This document shows, in pieces, positions 33,567-46,161 of a stretch of 64,000 nucleotides of DNA. A model generated the notes under the pieces. It saw only the letters and a program-made list of their open reading frames with translations. It was not told the origin of the DNA and ran no database searches. Made by a program: the position numbers and the translations under genes. Source of the stretch: Mallotus nudiflorus (taxonomy: Eukaryota; Streptophyta; Magnoliopsida; Malpighiales; Euphorbiaceae); assembly GCA_947683625.1 (NCBI GenBank), contig CANTUR010000421.1, positions 94,028-158,027 of the forward strand, in the 5' to 3' direction. Position 1 is the first letter of the stretch. Every line of letters begins with the position of its first letter.

Positions 33567-36500
33567 ATGGCAGGTATTGTTTCTGTTTGTTACCTGGATG
33601 CATGGGTTTTATTTGATCCGGGTGCCACGCATTCATTCATTTCTCCTGTTTTTGCTTCTAAATCTTGTTGGAAAGCTTCGAGGATGGCTTTTCCTTTGTC
33701 CGTTGCCACTCCTCTGAGCGATTCCTTGGACACCGATATTGTTCTTTCTGGTTGCCCAGTTCTCGTGGGAGATAGAGAATTACCCGCTGATTTGATTTTG
33801 TTGGATGTGATGGAGTTTGATGTTATTTTGGGAATGGATTGGTTATCTCAGCACTTCGCCGTGGTAGATTACAGGAATAAGGAGGTGACTTTTAGAATTC
33901 CTGGTGAAGAAGATTTTAAGTTTATGGGTGATAGGAGTTCAGCACCTCAGAATCTTATTTCTGCTATTACGGCTAGGAAGTTGTTGAAGAAAGGTTGTCA
34001 GGGATATTTGGCATTGGTCAGGGATACGTCAGTGGAGAAGTTGTTACTCACAGATGTTCCTGTTGCTTGTGAGTTTCCTGATGTTTTTCCTGAGGAGTTG
34101 CCAAGTTTACCACCTCACAGAGAGATTGAGTTATGTATAGATGTGGTACCAGGTACTACTCCTATATCTATGCCACCCTATCGAATGGCTCCTGCAGAGT
34201 TGAAAGAGTTGAAGGAACAGTTGCAAGAGTTGTTGGATAAAGGTTTTATCAGACCTAGTGTTTCTCCTTGGGGTGCACCAGTCTTGTTTGTGAAAAAGAA
34301 GGATGGTACCCTGAGATTGTGCATTGACTATAAAGAGCTGAATAAGGTGACAGTGAAGAACAAGTATCCTCTCCTGAGGATAGATGATTTGTTTGACCAG
34401 CTACAGGGTGCACAGTTCTTTTCGAAGGTTGACTTGAGGTCGGGTTATCATCAGCTGTGTATTAGTGAAGCCGATGTTCCTAAGACAGTATTCCGCACTC
34501 GATATGGCCATTATGAGTTTCTGGTGATGTCTTTTGGTTTGACTAATGCACCAGCAGCTTTTATGGACTTGATGAACAGGGTATTCAGACCATATGTGGA
34601 TCAGTTTGTAGTAGTCTTCATTAATGATATACTGGTTTATTCGAGGAGTATGAAAGAGCATGTATATCACTTGAGGATTGTACTACAGACATTGAGAGAT
34701 CATCAGCTTTATGCTAAATTCTCGAAGTGTGATTTCTGGATGAAGAGTGTTTCTTTTCTTGGACACGTAGTGTCTAAAGAAGGTATTCAGGTTGATCCAC
34801 AGAAGATTGAGGCAGTATCTGAATGGCCTAGACCTACTTCTGTCACAGAGATTCGGAGTTTTCTGGGTTTAGCCGGGTATTATAGGCGGTTTGTGCAGGA
34901 TTTTTCCAGGATAGCAGCCCCTATGACTCGCTTGACTCAGAAGAATGTTAGATTCGAGTGGTCAGAAGCTTGTGAGAATAGTTTTCAGTTGTTAAAGGAG
35001 AAGTTGACCACAGCGCCAGTGTTAGCTTTGCCTAATAGTGTGGATAAGTTCACAGTTTACTATGATGCCTCTAGAATTGGTCTTGGTTGTGTGTTAATGC
35101 AGAATGGAAGGATGATAGCCTATGCTTCGAGGCAGTTGAAGAAGCATGAGCAGAACTATCCTACATATGATCTTGAGATGGCTGCAGTGATTTTGCTTTG
35201 AAGATTTGGAGACATTATCTGTACGGGGTGACTTGTGAGATATTTACTGATCACAAGAGCCTTAAGTACATTTTTCAACAGCGAGATCTGAATTTGAGGC
35301 AGAGAAGATGGTTGGAATTTTTGAAGGATTATGATTGTGAGATCTTATATCATTCGGGTAAAGCTAATGTGGTAGCAGATGCCTTGAGTAGGAAGTCCTC
35401 AGGCAGTCTTGCTCACATCAGTATTGAGAGGAGACCATTGATCCAGGAATTGCATCTGATGGTGGATCAAGGTCTGATGATGAAGATTAGTAGATCAGGT
35501 GGACTGCTAGCTCAGTTTAAAGTATGATCTATACTGAGGGATAGGATTAAAGCAGCTCAGAGCCGAGATCCTATTCTGGAAGAGCTTGTAGGGAATGTTC
35601 GAGCAGGGAAGTTCACTGATTTCACACTCGATGATGATGGTGTGTTGTGGATCAGTGGTAGACTGTGTGTTCCTGATGTGGATGATTTGAGAGAGGAGAT
35701 TTTAGAGGAAGCACACTCTACAGCTTACAACATTCATCTAGGTGTTACTAAGATGTACCACAGTATCAGAGATTTATACTGGTGGGATGGATTGAAGAAA
35801 GATGTCACTAATTATGTTGTTAAGTGTTTGACGTGTCAGCAAGTAAAAGTCGAACATCAGAAGCCTTCTGGGAAGCTTCAGCCTCTTCCTATTCCTGAGT
35901 GGAAGTGGGAAAGGATAGCTATGGATTTTGTGGTCGGTTTACCTCGTTTGAAGGATGGATACGACTCCATCTGGGTGATTGTAGACAGATTGACGAAGTC
36001 TGCACATTTCTTGCCAGTGAAAGCCATATATTCAGTTGCTAGATTGGCAAAGTTGTATGTGAAGCATATCGTATGCCTTCATGGAGTACCTGTGTCCATT
36101 GTATCAGATAGAGGTTCGGTGTTTACTACTCGTTTTTGGCAGAAGTTGCAGGAAGCGATGGGCACTAGGTTGGATTTCAATACTGCTTTTCATCCTCAGA
36201 CAGATGGCCAGTCTGAGAGGACTATCCAGACACTAGAAGATATGTTGAGGATGTGTGTCTTGGATCTGGGAGGTAGTTGGGATGATCATTTGTCGCTTGT
36301 TGAGTTTGTATATAATAACAGCTACCATAACAGTATTGGTATGGCACCGTATGAGGCGTTGTATGGAAGGAAGTGTAGATCCCCTCTAAGTTGGGATGAG
36401 ATTGGTAAGAGAGCTTTGACTGGACCTGAGATGGTTCAGGATGCTGCAGAGAAAGTCGTCGTGATTAAGCGCAGATTAGAGACAGCAGTTAGCAGACAGA

Positions 36501-36964
36501 AGAGTTATGCGGATCTTAGGCGCAGAGATATGGAGTTTCAGGTTAGAGATTTTATTTTTCTGAAAGTATCTCCGATGAAGGGTGTGATGAGATTTTGTAG
36601 GAAGGGTAAGTTAGCACCGAGATATATTGGACCGTTTGAGATTCTGGATAGAGTTGGCACTGTTGCATATTGGTTGGATTTGCCTCTGAGTATGTCACAG
36701 GTGCATCCAGTATTTCATATCTCGATGTTAAGGAAGTATATCTCAGACCCTTCTCACGTGTTGCAACCTGACAGTGTAGAAGTGAGTGAAGATTTGACGT
36801 TTGTGGAAGAACCTGTGGCGATCGTTGATTATCAAATTCAACAGTTGCGTTCAAAGCAGATTCCAATGGTCAAGGTTCTGTGGCGTAGCGATAGAGTTGA
36901 GGAGCATACATGGGAGACTGAAGCTGAGATGCGAGCTTCTTACCTGTATCTCTTTCCTTCTTGA
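33567..36964 (+). pseudogene. G2 pol: PR-RT-RNase H-IN-chromodomain-like (one frameshift, one stop)
   Basis: It is in frame with gag to 35190, then shifts by one base. Protease: LFDPGATHSFIS (about 33609-33644). RT: LRLCIDYKELNKVT, YHQLCISEADVPK, FGLTNAPAAFMDLMNRV and a catalytic box FINDIL, with Asn at 34623-34625. RNase H: YYDAS, DLEM, FTDHKSLKYIF and VADALSRK, so all four acidic positions are present. A lost base near 35190 and a stop at 35525 (CGA-to-TGA type) interrupt it. Integrase: the two His and CLTCQQ of the zinc domain, then AMDFVVG, SDRGSVF and DGQSER, so the D-D-E triad is intact. The GPF block is RYIGPFEIL (about 36619-36645). The tail has VLWRSDRVEEHTWETEAEMR, a chromodomain-like end. 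Confidence 0.92.
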
Positions 36965-36997
36965 TCCTGTTTTCTGGAATTCGGGGACGAATTCTTA

Positions 36998-37011
36998 TAA
37001 GGGGGGAAGAC
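36998..37011 (+). other. G2 polypurine tract
   Basis: TAAGGGGGGAAGAC abuts the TG of the 3' LTR. The same tract precedes the G1 3' LTR at 48341-48354. Confidence 0.85.
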
Positions 37012-40000
37012 TGTAATATCCTGTGTTTTTAAATATTTTTACACTGTATCGGGATATGCAGTGTTAATAATTTTTGTATATATCTTATGATATTTTCACG
37101 AGTTGATATGTATTTAAAACTTATTTTAATTACTGTGTCTTATTTATAGTGCTTTACGTAAAATTTTCCCGGGACTTGCATTTTTGGGGAAATTTTTACG
37201 TAAATAATTTATTATTAATTATTTTAAATATATTTTCGGACTTGCATGAACTCATACGTATTTTTAAAATATTAAACACCGTGTATACATGTAATTATTT
37301 ATTTAATTAGGGTTTAATATTACCCTAATATTTTATTAATTATTTATTAGTTTTATTGTTATTTAATTATTTTTATTTAGTATAAATTATTAAAATATTA
37401 AATTTTATGTGTGTGGTGTATATTTAATGTGTGTAATTTAATATTATTTTAATATATAGTATAAAGTATATATATATATACATATAATATGTCAAAAATC
37501 AAGTTTTTTGGAAAATTACCATTTTGCCCCCGAGTGCCTCCTTCTTCCCCGATTTGCTTCCCTCGCCGTTCCGGTCGCTTCCGTGCCGTTCCCTTGCCGT
37601 GGGAGTGCCGTCCGGTGTGCCACCACCTTCCCCAGCCTCTTCCGCCACCTGTGGTAGCCGTTTTCGGCGTCTGGAAGTGGATTTTGGTCGGAGAAGCCGA
37701 ATTTCCTTCCACCATCGATCACGATGATTCCGGCCACCATTTTCAACACCGTCAATCTCTTTCTTCTCCTTGAGCTCCGGTGAGTGTGATTCTAGCTTTG
37801 GTTTGAGCTTAAATGGTCTAGATTTGCTTAGGTTTTGAATTTTCAATTTCGGCCATATTAGGGTTTTTGATTTTTTTGAGCTTTGAATTGATTGATTCAT
37901 GAAAACTCCCTTCACAAATGTTGATACTAGTATCTTAATCTACATGTATGAATTTTTTTGGAATTTTTGGAGATTTTTTGGATTTTTGAATATTTTAATA
38001 TTATTTTCTAATTTTCGGAAATTAATTATTTAAATTATGAAATTGTGTTTTATGGTTAAATTAGGTGTTTAAATGAATTATAGGAATTTATTTGGAATTT
38101 TTATGAATTTCTATGTATTTATTTTGAATTATTGAAGTTTATGTAAATTTGGAAAATTAGGGTTAATTATGCTTTTAATTGAAATTAATTGGATAATTGA
38201 GTTTAATTATTGATATTATTGATAAATATGTTGAGAAAATTAATTTTGGATAATTGTATAATTTTTGGTGAATTTTTGAAGTAATTTTAGTATATTTATA
38301 TATATAGGGGTATTTTGGTAATTTTATCCTAAATTGGCTAAAAATGTAATTTAATTGGTTTTAATAGTTATTTAAGGTATAAAAATGATTTCTACAAATT
38401 ATTTGGTATTTTTAACTAATGAAAACTATTTTTCGTGAATTATTTTTAATTATATATATAATATACGGTTTTTCTAATAAAATGAGTTTTTATCGGTTTT
38501 TACAGTGTTTTAATGTTAATTATGTAATTTCTACTTATAAAATGAATTTCTATGTTATAAGGATATTTTTGGTATTTCTAGAATTGTTATGTGTTTGTGG
38601 ACCCGGTCAGTAGACTGTAGTTTGGAGTCCGACCGAGGGGTTGTGGTTGAGTGTTGAGCTTGTTTTTTGAAGTGTATTTCTTTGCAGGGTCGGCTCTACT
38701 CTTTTGAGTAGAGAGATGTCCATTTTACAGGGGAGGTTTTGTCGGATTTTCGATAAAATTCTTGTAAAACGTGATATCCGGTCGAACCCTGATATCGATT
38801 CTGTGTTTAATACTCTAGATCGAATTCTAGGATTTCTGTTAGGTTTATTCTAATGTTTGTCATTATTTGTTTGTTTAGTTGCGCTGAGACCGAGGGCTAG
38901 TGGACAAGGCCTGTCGGACCCGTCTCGTGGAGCGCACTAGGGTGAGTTACTATACTATATATATATGCTTTAGGATGCATGATTTAGAAATATATGTTTT
39001 ATGTTGATTAAAATGCATAAATAATGTGATTTGTATTTAAGTATATTTTTGGTTTATTTTTGGTATATATTAAATTACATGCATGCTTTGTTAATAAATT
39101 ATATTTAAAATATTTTTAAATATATTTCTAGCTTAATTTGTAATTTGATTGAATTTATTTGACGTATATATGCTCGAAATATACCTGGTTTACTTTTGGT
39201 ATATTTCCGGTATATATATGGTTTATATTGTTATTTTATTTTAATTCATGCATCATGTATTTGTAAATGGATGTTTTATATTATTGATGAAGGATATTAA
39301 TAGAACGTGCTACCTAGTGGGCAGCACTAGGACCGAGTACGTATCGGTACGCCTATAGTATTTAGGCTATATTACTAACTTATTTATGGATATTGATTGA
39401 ATGTGATTATTGATATGTGTGATGTGATTTAGGTGTGATTGCTGGAGCTCGGTTGACCAAGTGTCTCGGGGCCAATTACACTGGCAGTCAGACTGCTGGA
39501 GCTCGGTTGACTTAGTGTCTTAGGGCCAGTCTACTGTCCAAATGGATTAAGTGGATATCTTTGGATTAAGTGAGCCTGTATGGCTAGAGTGTTGTCTAAC
39601 ACTATTTTCGAGGTTGCAATATCATAGGGTTCTATTTGATCCTTCATAAAAGATGATTTTCAGATAAAATATATAAAAATGATTTTATTGCATTTGTGTG
39701 TAATTGCCTGTATATATATATTAGATATATACTGTTGACTGTATGCATTATCATTTAGTGTGTATGTATATATATTATAGTAATTCACTCAGTGAGGTAT
39801 GACTCCCCTCCGTTGACTATTTTTCAAGAGAGTCAACATCTTCAGACCTCAGTAGCAGGCCGATACGCCGGATTTCTTCCGCCCCGGCTTCTTTGTGTAA
39901 ACTACTTACTTGAGTCTTATTTTTATAATCTAGACACTGCAGTAGTTGTGAATTAAAATGTGGGATTTCATGTATTTTATTTAAAGAGATGTATTATATT

Positions 40001-40232
40001 GAAACTGGATTTGTACTGAAAGATTTTATATATATGTGCTGAGATGAGATTTGATTTAAATCCAGTTGATGAAAATGTTATTATTATATTTATGATTTTT
40101 ATTTCCACTGCAAATTTGATATTGTTATTATTATTGCATGTTTATTTTATTTTTAGGCTTGCTACGGGTTCCGGATTCGAAAGAATTCCCGTTCCCTAGC
40201 GCCAGTCATGGCCCCTATTTTGGGTCGTGATA
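37012..40232 (+). repeat. G2 3' LTR
   Basis: It begins TGTAATATCCTGTG and ends GGGTCGTGATA, with the terminal CA changed to TA. It is near-identical to 28787-32017, with scattered single-base differences. The conserved stem-loop is at 38715-38778. Confidence 0.95.
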
Positions 40233-40237
40233 GAAAA
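40233..40237. repeat. Target-site duplication of G2, right copy (GAAAA)
   Basis: It pairs with 28782-28786. Beyond it the sequence is Tat C gag on the minus strand. Confidence 0.9.
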
Positions 40238-41846
40238 TTTATTTCCTATTCTAGATGCTAGGGTTGTTGAGTCTCATAGTGGTTGTCCTTCAGGTGGTTG
40301 ACATAATAACTATTCCTGTATCTTCTTACCAACTGTCTTTATGACTTCATCTTTCTGTACCTCAAATATGCATGTTTCTTTCTTGTCTAGCAGCTTCTCA
40401 TTATCAAACTCATCACCCGATTCCTGTAGGCATAATCGACTTAAAGGGTATGTCAAAAGAAGGTGGTTTAGTATAAAACACCTTATTGTTGAACTTACTT
40501 AAAGTCTGACCCAATAAGTCTTATGCTCTTTCCACATCTTTAGGGGCATTAGGAGATTTCCCATTAGTTTTAAGGTTTAGGTCCTTAAAGGAGCCTTGTA
40601 CTTCTTCCTCACTAACTCCTAAGTTGATCATCATAGTAGTTGGGTGCGGTGCATTTTGGTAGTTTGGGAAAGGATTATTTCTAATGCTTAGGTTTTCGAG
40701 GTCTGTGATCTTTTTGGAGTTTATAAGGTTTTGGATTTCATGTTTAAGGTAGATGTAGTTATCCATGAAGTGTTTGAGGTTTTGATGAAATTGGTAATGC
40801 TTGTTTGGGTTATAGCCTGGGGTGATTAGGGTTGGTGGGTTTGGATTAGGTAAAGGTTGAAGTAAGCCCTTTTGCATTAGGCGTTATAGGAATTTTGACA
40901 AAGGTTGGTTAAAATTAGAGAATCTCCTTGGTTGTTGAACAATATGCACTTCCACAATCCAGCTAGTGCTTCCTTGATGTATGCCCCCAGTTGGGTAGTT
41001 TCTTGCTTCAATGCTTTTAATGATCTTTTTCTTCTTACTTTCAATCTCTTTAGCTTGCAATCTATCATCAAAAAGATCTACAAACATCTTAGGGTTCATT
41101 ATCTACAACCTCTTAACCAGATTGGGTGACACATTTTAGATTATCATCCTAATCTGATCCTTTTCAACTAGCTTGTTCTTCATTAATCTTTCCTTATTCA
41201 TGAACCTAGGCTTCTGCTTGGTCAATTCTAAATCCCTGATGGACACTTTAAGCTTGTATTATAGTCATATTGCTTCAAAAAAGTGGTACATAGTTCCCTC
41301 CAGTTTGCTCGAATAGACTTCTCTAACCCATGATACCAATTAACAGCCATACCCTCCAAGGATAACACAAACAACTTGGTAACTACAGGCAAAGGAGCCT
41401 TAGTGGTGCTTGTAGTAATTGTATATTGACCAAGGTGGATGGATCCTTAGGTCTCCAGTACCATCAAACTTCTACAACTATGACATCTTGAACTTATTAG
41501 GCAGTTTATCTTCCTCCAATTGTATCATATCATCAAAGTCAAACGAGTATCTGATGCCTTGCCTCTCATTAATTCCTCCATTTTGGACATCTTCTAAGTC
41601 AGTGCTTTTATCTGCTTAGATTCTAGCTTTTAAACTTACTCAAGTGATTCTTTCTTGGATTTCTCCACCAAAAGGTTCTCCATATCCTCATATTTCATTT
41701 CCATAACAGGCACATTCCTTGTAGCATTCAATGGTTTCCCCCTAGCAGCTAGATCTTCCATAACAACAGCAGGTGAATCTTTCATAACAACAACAGGTGG
41801 AATTGCAACAATGGGTGTAGGTGCAGGTGCAACTGGTGACATTAAC
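40238..41846 (-). pseudogene. Tat C gag, main part (decayed)
   Basis: Minus-strand frames match Tat A gag. MNPKMFVDLFDDRLQAKEIE (41,040-41,099) equals Tat A near 1612-1665. Upstream, rich in stops, is the gag domain. Downstream, FNQPLSKFL and KHEIQNLINSKKITDLE (about 40,700-40,760) follow, then NLGVSEEEVQGSFKDLNL. The zinc-knuckle Cys residues are lost (YQFHQNLKHFMDNY in place of YCKCH). The N-terminal part contains VAPAPTPIVAIPPVVV (about 41,790-41,836) and is cut by the solo LTR at 41847. Confidence 0.8.
41842..41846. repeat. Target-site duplication of plus-strand solo LTR (TTAAC)
   Basis: TTAAC at 41842-41846 equals TTAAC at 45112-45116, directly outside the TG and CA ends. Confidence 0.9.
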
Positions 41847-42197
41847 TGTTATGACATGTGTTTTTAAATTATTTTAATATTAAATGAAATATGCAATGTT
41901 AATAAAATTTAAAAGTTAAATTTAATTATTTTACTATTTTGTGATTAATTACTATTATTTTATTTTTAATTAAATTTTCTACGTAAATATATTATTTTGA
42001 AACTCATTTTTTTGGACATTTAAATTGCGTTATTATTATTTACTATTTTTGGATAGTATTATTTTAATAACATTAATTTATGTGCATTATTATTTTAATA
42101 TTATTATTTTTATTAAACTACATTATTGGTATTAGTATTATTTATTGTTTATGTAAATGTTATTTTATGTGTATATTTGTGTGTGTTTCTATGTGTA

Positions 42198-42238
<41 letters not shown>

Positions 42239-45111
42239 TTGTGTGGTGGAGGATAATTTGACTAAAGTTTTATTATAATGTAAAGTATAATATAATATAA
42301 TATACATATATATACAAACATACAAACAAACACATAAACTCTTACTGTAAAAACGCAGAGCTTCCTTCCCTCCTCCATGCGCTTTCCATTTCCATCACCG
42401 ATAGAGTGCCTCCCCGACGTCCAACAACCACTACCACTTCCAATCCACCTTCCGCTGCCTTCCTCCTCCTTCCCTGGTATCGGCAGCACGTGGAGACCGA
42501 GAGAGGCCGAAACTCCATTTTTTTCGGCCATCCTTGATTCCACCCACTGTTTCTTGAGTTTTCGGTGTCTAACAACTCCTCTAGCTCCGGTGAGCTTGAA
42601 TCTAACTTCAGTTTAAGGTTTAATCCATCTGTTTTTTAGTTTTCTTGAATTTTTATTTTTGAACATTAGAGTTTTCCAAATTTTTTAGGTTGATCTTGAG
42701 TGATTCACACAATCTTCCTTCACAAAAGTTTATCTTGGTAGCTTAGTCTACATGTTTAAATTTTTTTTAATTTATTTTAATTTTTGTGAATTTTTGAATA
42801 TTTTATTATTATTTATTGAATTTTGGTAAATTAATTTATTAAATTATGAATTTGGTATATCTGGTGTTATTATAAATTTTTATTAATTTTAGTGTTGAGA
42901 TTATGTAATTTTTATAAATATTTTTAGTTTATGTCAATATTAGATTATTGGGTTAAATTAGTATTTTTGTTGAAATTATTGTTTAATAATGTGTTTTAGT
43001 TGATATTAGTATTATATATGTTGAGAAAATATTTTTAATGATTTTATATGATTTTTATAGAATTTTTGAGTAATATTAGTATTATTATGGATATTTTGAA
43101 TTATTAGGGTAATTGTGTAGTTTTGTAATAATTATAGCTAAATATTATGTTTTAGTTGGTTTTATAATTATTTAAAGTATTAAAATAATTTTTACAAATT
43201 ATTTACTATTTTTAACTAATTAATACTAATTTTTGAAAATTGTTTTCAAATAATATATTATATATTATTTTGGTAATAAAATGGGTTTTTATAACTTTTT
43301 GTTATATATTTGGGTTAATTAAGTTATTTGGATTTATAAAATTAATTATTATTATTTTATGTGTAATTATTGGAAAATTTGAATTTTAATAATATTATAT
43401 TAATATTTTGGAATTTTTACGTAATTATTGTGAAATTAAGTATATTTAATGTTTTAGTGTTAAATATATAATATTTTGATATTTTGAGGATATTTATGGA
43501 ATTTATTGATTTTTAATATATTTATTATATTATTTGAATTTTTGGTGAATTGTGGACCTCGATTGGGGAATTATGCAGTTCGGGATCCTAACTGAGGGTT
43601 GTGTGAATTCCGATTTTAGAAGTGCGTTTTTCTTGCAAGATCGGCTCTACTTTTTAGTATTTTAGTCGAGAGATGTCCGTTTTACAAAGGAGGTTCTATC
43701 GAATTTTTGATAGAATTCTCGTAAAACGTGACATCAGGTCAACTTTAAAATTTTGTGTCTGTCTATGCTCTGTAATCTTAGATTGAGTCTCTCTAAAAGC
43801 TTAAGTTAGATTTATCCTGGTTTTTGTATTTATTTTATTGTTTAATTGCGTCGAGACCAAGGCCTAATAGATCGGGCCCTTCGATCAGTCTCGTGGAGCG
43901 CAAACTTGTGAGCTGTTATTTTATGTATACATTGCATTTAGATTGCATATTTTAGCACATATACATGTTTTAATGTATATTTATTCATAATGATTTTATT
44001 AAATGATTAGTATATTTTAGGTATATTTTTAGTATATTTTAAGATGAATGCATATTATATTATTGATTTATACTTAAATTATTTTTTAAGTATAGTATTG
44101 GTTTATTTTTGGTATATTTCATGTTTGATTTGAATTTATTTGACATATATGTACTTGAAATATACTTAGTTTATTTTAGGTATATTTCTAGTATATATAT
44201 GATTTATTTTGCTATTATGAATGACATTATGCATTATTTTTTTTCCCGTAAGTATGTTTTATTTTAAATGAAGGATATCAATAGAACGTGCTACCTAGTG
44301 GGTAGCACTAGGACTGTGTACGTACCGGTGCGATAGATTTAGGATTGAGTGAGGATTACTTGTGGTGATTTTAATTTGATTGACTTGATTGAGATGTGAT
44401 ATGATTGATAGTGTGGTTGCTGAAGCTCGGTTGACTTAGTGTCTCGAGGCCAATCTACTGTCCATAATGGAATAAGAGAATTAATTTGGAATTAAGTGAG
44501 CCTGTATGGCTAGAGAGTTGTTGTTGTTTGAGGTTGTAATTAAATAGGGTTCTATTTGATCCTTCATAAACTTATGTTTTTCAGTATTATTATATAAGTG
44601 ATTTTCAGCATCTGTGTGGAATGCTTGTATATATATTTATTATATATGAATGATTGATTGCATTTGATATTAGGAAATGCATGTATATATATTATAACAA
44701 TTCACTCAGTAAGATATGACTCCCTTTAGTTGATATTTTTATAGGAGAGTCTTCTTCTTCAAACCTCAGCAGTAGATCCATCCGCCAGATTTCTTTAGTC
44801 TTGGCTTGTTTATGTAAATTATCTACTTAATTTTATATTGTACTCTAGAAAACTGCAATAGTGAGTTGTATTTAGTTTTATTTACATGTTGACTGTAATT
44901 CAAAGGCCTTTCTCTGAATATTGTATTAATATATTTTATTTTATGATATGAGAATAATTATTTTATTATATTGGTTTGAGATTTAAATATGGTGCATATT
45001 TTATTTTAATTATTGCATGTTTTTATTCTTTTAAGGCTTGCTACGGGTTCCAGATTCGAAAGAATTCTCGTTCCTTAGCGCCGATCATGGCCCCCGGTTT
45101 GGGTCGTGACA
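41847..45111 (+). mobile_element. Tekay-like solo LTR, plus strand
   Basis: 3265 bp from TGTTATGACATGTG to GGGTCGTGACA. It is clearly related to, but well diverged from, the G2 LTRs, so it belongs to another subfamily or is older. It has a GT/TA microsatellite at 42,180-42,240 in the promoter position, a GC-rich block (42,355-42,590), CTCCG|GTGAGC at 42,584-42,594 and the conserved stem-loop at 43672-43735. It lies inside Tat C gag. Confidence 0.93.
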
Positions 45112-45380
45112 TTAACCTAGCTAAGGCTTGTCTTATTTCACCTTGCATCATTGCTCTCATGTCATCCATCAATGCTCCTTTGATGTCCTCTAGGATCCAA
45201 TTTCCTTTTTGTTGTTCCATCTCTTCTATTTAAGTTAGTATAGCTTCTAAGTAAAGCAAGTTGATAGGGCTCTTTTCCAAATTGTGAAGGATCTCTTTAG
45301 CTGTTAATTTTGGACTCAAATTAGTTCTCATTAATTTGCCACTACTCTGTTTCCAAACACATAAAGACCCCGGATGAATA
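45112..45380 (-). pseudogene. Tat C gag, N-terminal part
   Basis: Minus-strand reading gives KEILHNLEKSPINLLYLEA and LEDIKGALMDDMRAMMQ, matching Tat A at about 620-790. It continues into 41846 once the solo LTR is removed. Confidence 0.7.
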
Positions 45381-46144
45381 TATAATGGTTGAAAGATAAA
45401 TTGTTAGTATGATGCATGTAATGCATGTAATGCATATATGCATGATGCACGTGCTATGCAACAAGTAATAAGTAACAATCAAGTCAAGTGTATATATATC
45501 CTTCCAACCTTATTTCTCTCATACATGTATTCAATGGCGAGTCTCTTTTCCTAGGATTTTTGGTCTTGACCTTAATATCAATAGGGGATATCAAGAATCG
45601 ATGCGCATGCTAAATCTCTCAAAGTAGTAAAGCATAAAAATAATATTTCTAGGTATAAAAGCATAGCCCAATCTTTATTAGTCTCAATAAGCTTTTAAAG
45701 TAAGTTTTTGGGCCTTTATAGATAGATATACCTTATGGCAACATTCACAAGCAATTTAGGTAATCCTATGGGAAGTTACTAAGCCACAACATGAGCTGAG
45801 TCTGGTGGAAAAGTTAAGGTTCCCTTAGTAAGATGACCTCTTTAAGACTTGAGTCACAGGCCAAGGTCAGAGGGGCTCGACATCCTTTATAAACTCGAGA
45901 GAAGACTACCCCCCTTTAAGACTTGGGTTATAGACTCTGGTCAGATGAGCCCGATAATCTCTCTTAAATCGAGTTAAGGCTAAGAGTGATGGTTAACCAA
46001 TTTACAATCCCATGAAACTAATGGAATCATGGAACTATAAACTAACGCCATCGATTAATAGGGACAGACAGAATGAATGCAAGAATGAGATAATAATTAA
46101 TAAAACAATTCTAAAGAATATAAGTAGAATCAATATCTCTTATT
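45381..46144 (-). other. Tat C untranslated leader
   Basis: Reverse-complement match to the first 500 bp of the window, extending about 290 bp further to the primer-binding site. ATGCAT-type short repeats occur at 45,410-45,460. Two similar blocks of about 85 bp (GAC(C/T)C/T-GGTCAGA-like, 45,828-45,960) look like a local duplication. Confidence 0.6.
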
Positions 46145-46160
46145 CCCAGTGGAGTCACCA
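46145..46160 (-). other. Tat C primer-binding site
   Basis: On the minus strand TGGTGACTCCACTGGG begins one base after the LTR end. It has the TGG start and position expected of a tRNA-complementary site. I cannot assign the tRNA securely. Confidence 0.6.
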
Positions 46161-46161
46161 C

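Larger units (their letters stand above)
28787..40232 (+). mobile_element. G2: full-length Tekay/Del-like Ty3/gypsy retrotransposon
   Basis: Two LTRs of 3231 and 3221 bp flank an internal region of about 5.0 kb with primer-binding site, gag-pol and polypurine tract. A 5-bp duplication GAAAA surrounds it. By eye the LTRs differ at only a few percent of positions, so it is the youngest layer in the stack. The RT, RNase H, integrase and chromodomain-like tail are of Tekay/Del type. Seven stops and one frameshift in gag-pol make this copy inactive. It is inserted in Tat C in the opposite sense. Confidence 0.95.

Noticed and set aside
34401..34670. 89-codon minus frame within G2 RT
   Set aside because: It is a shadow of the conserved RT coding strand.
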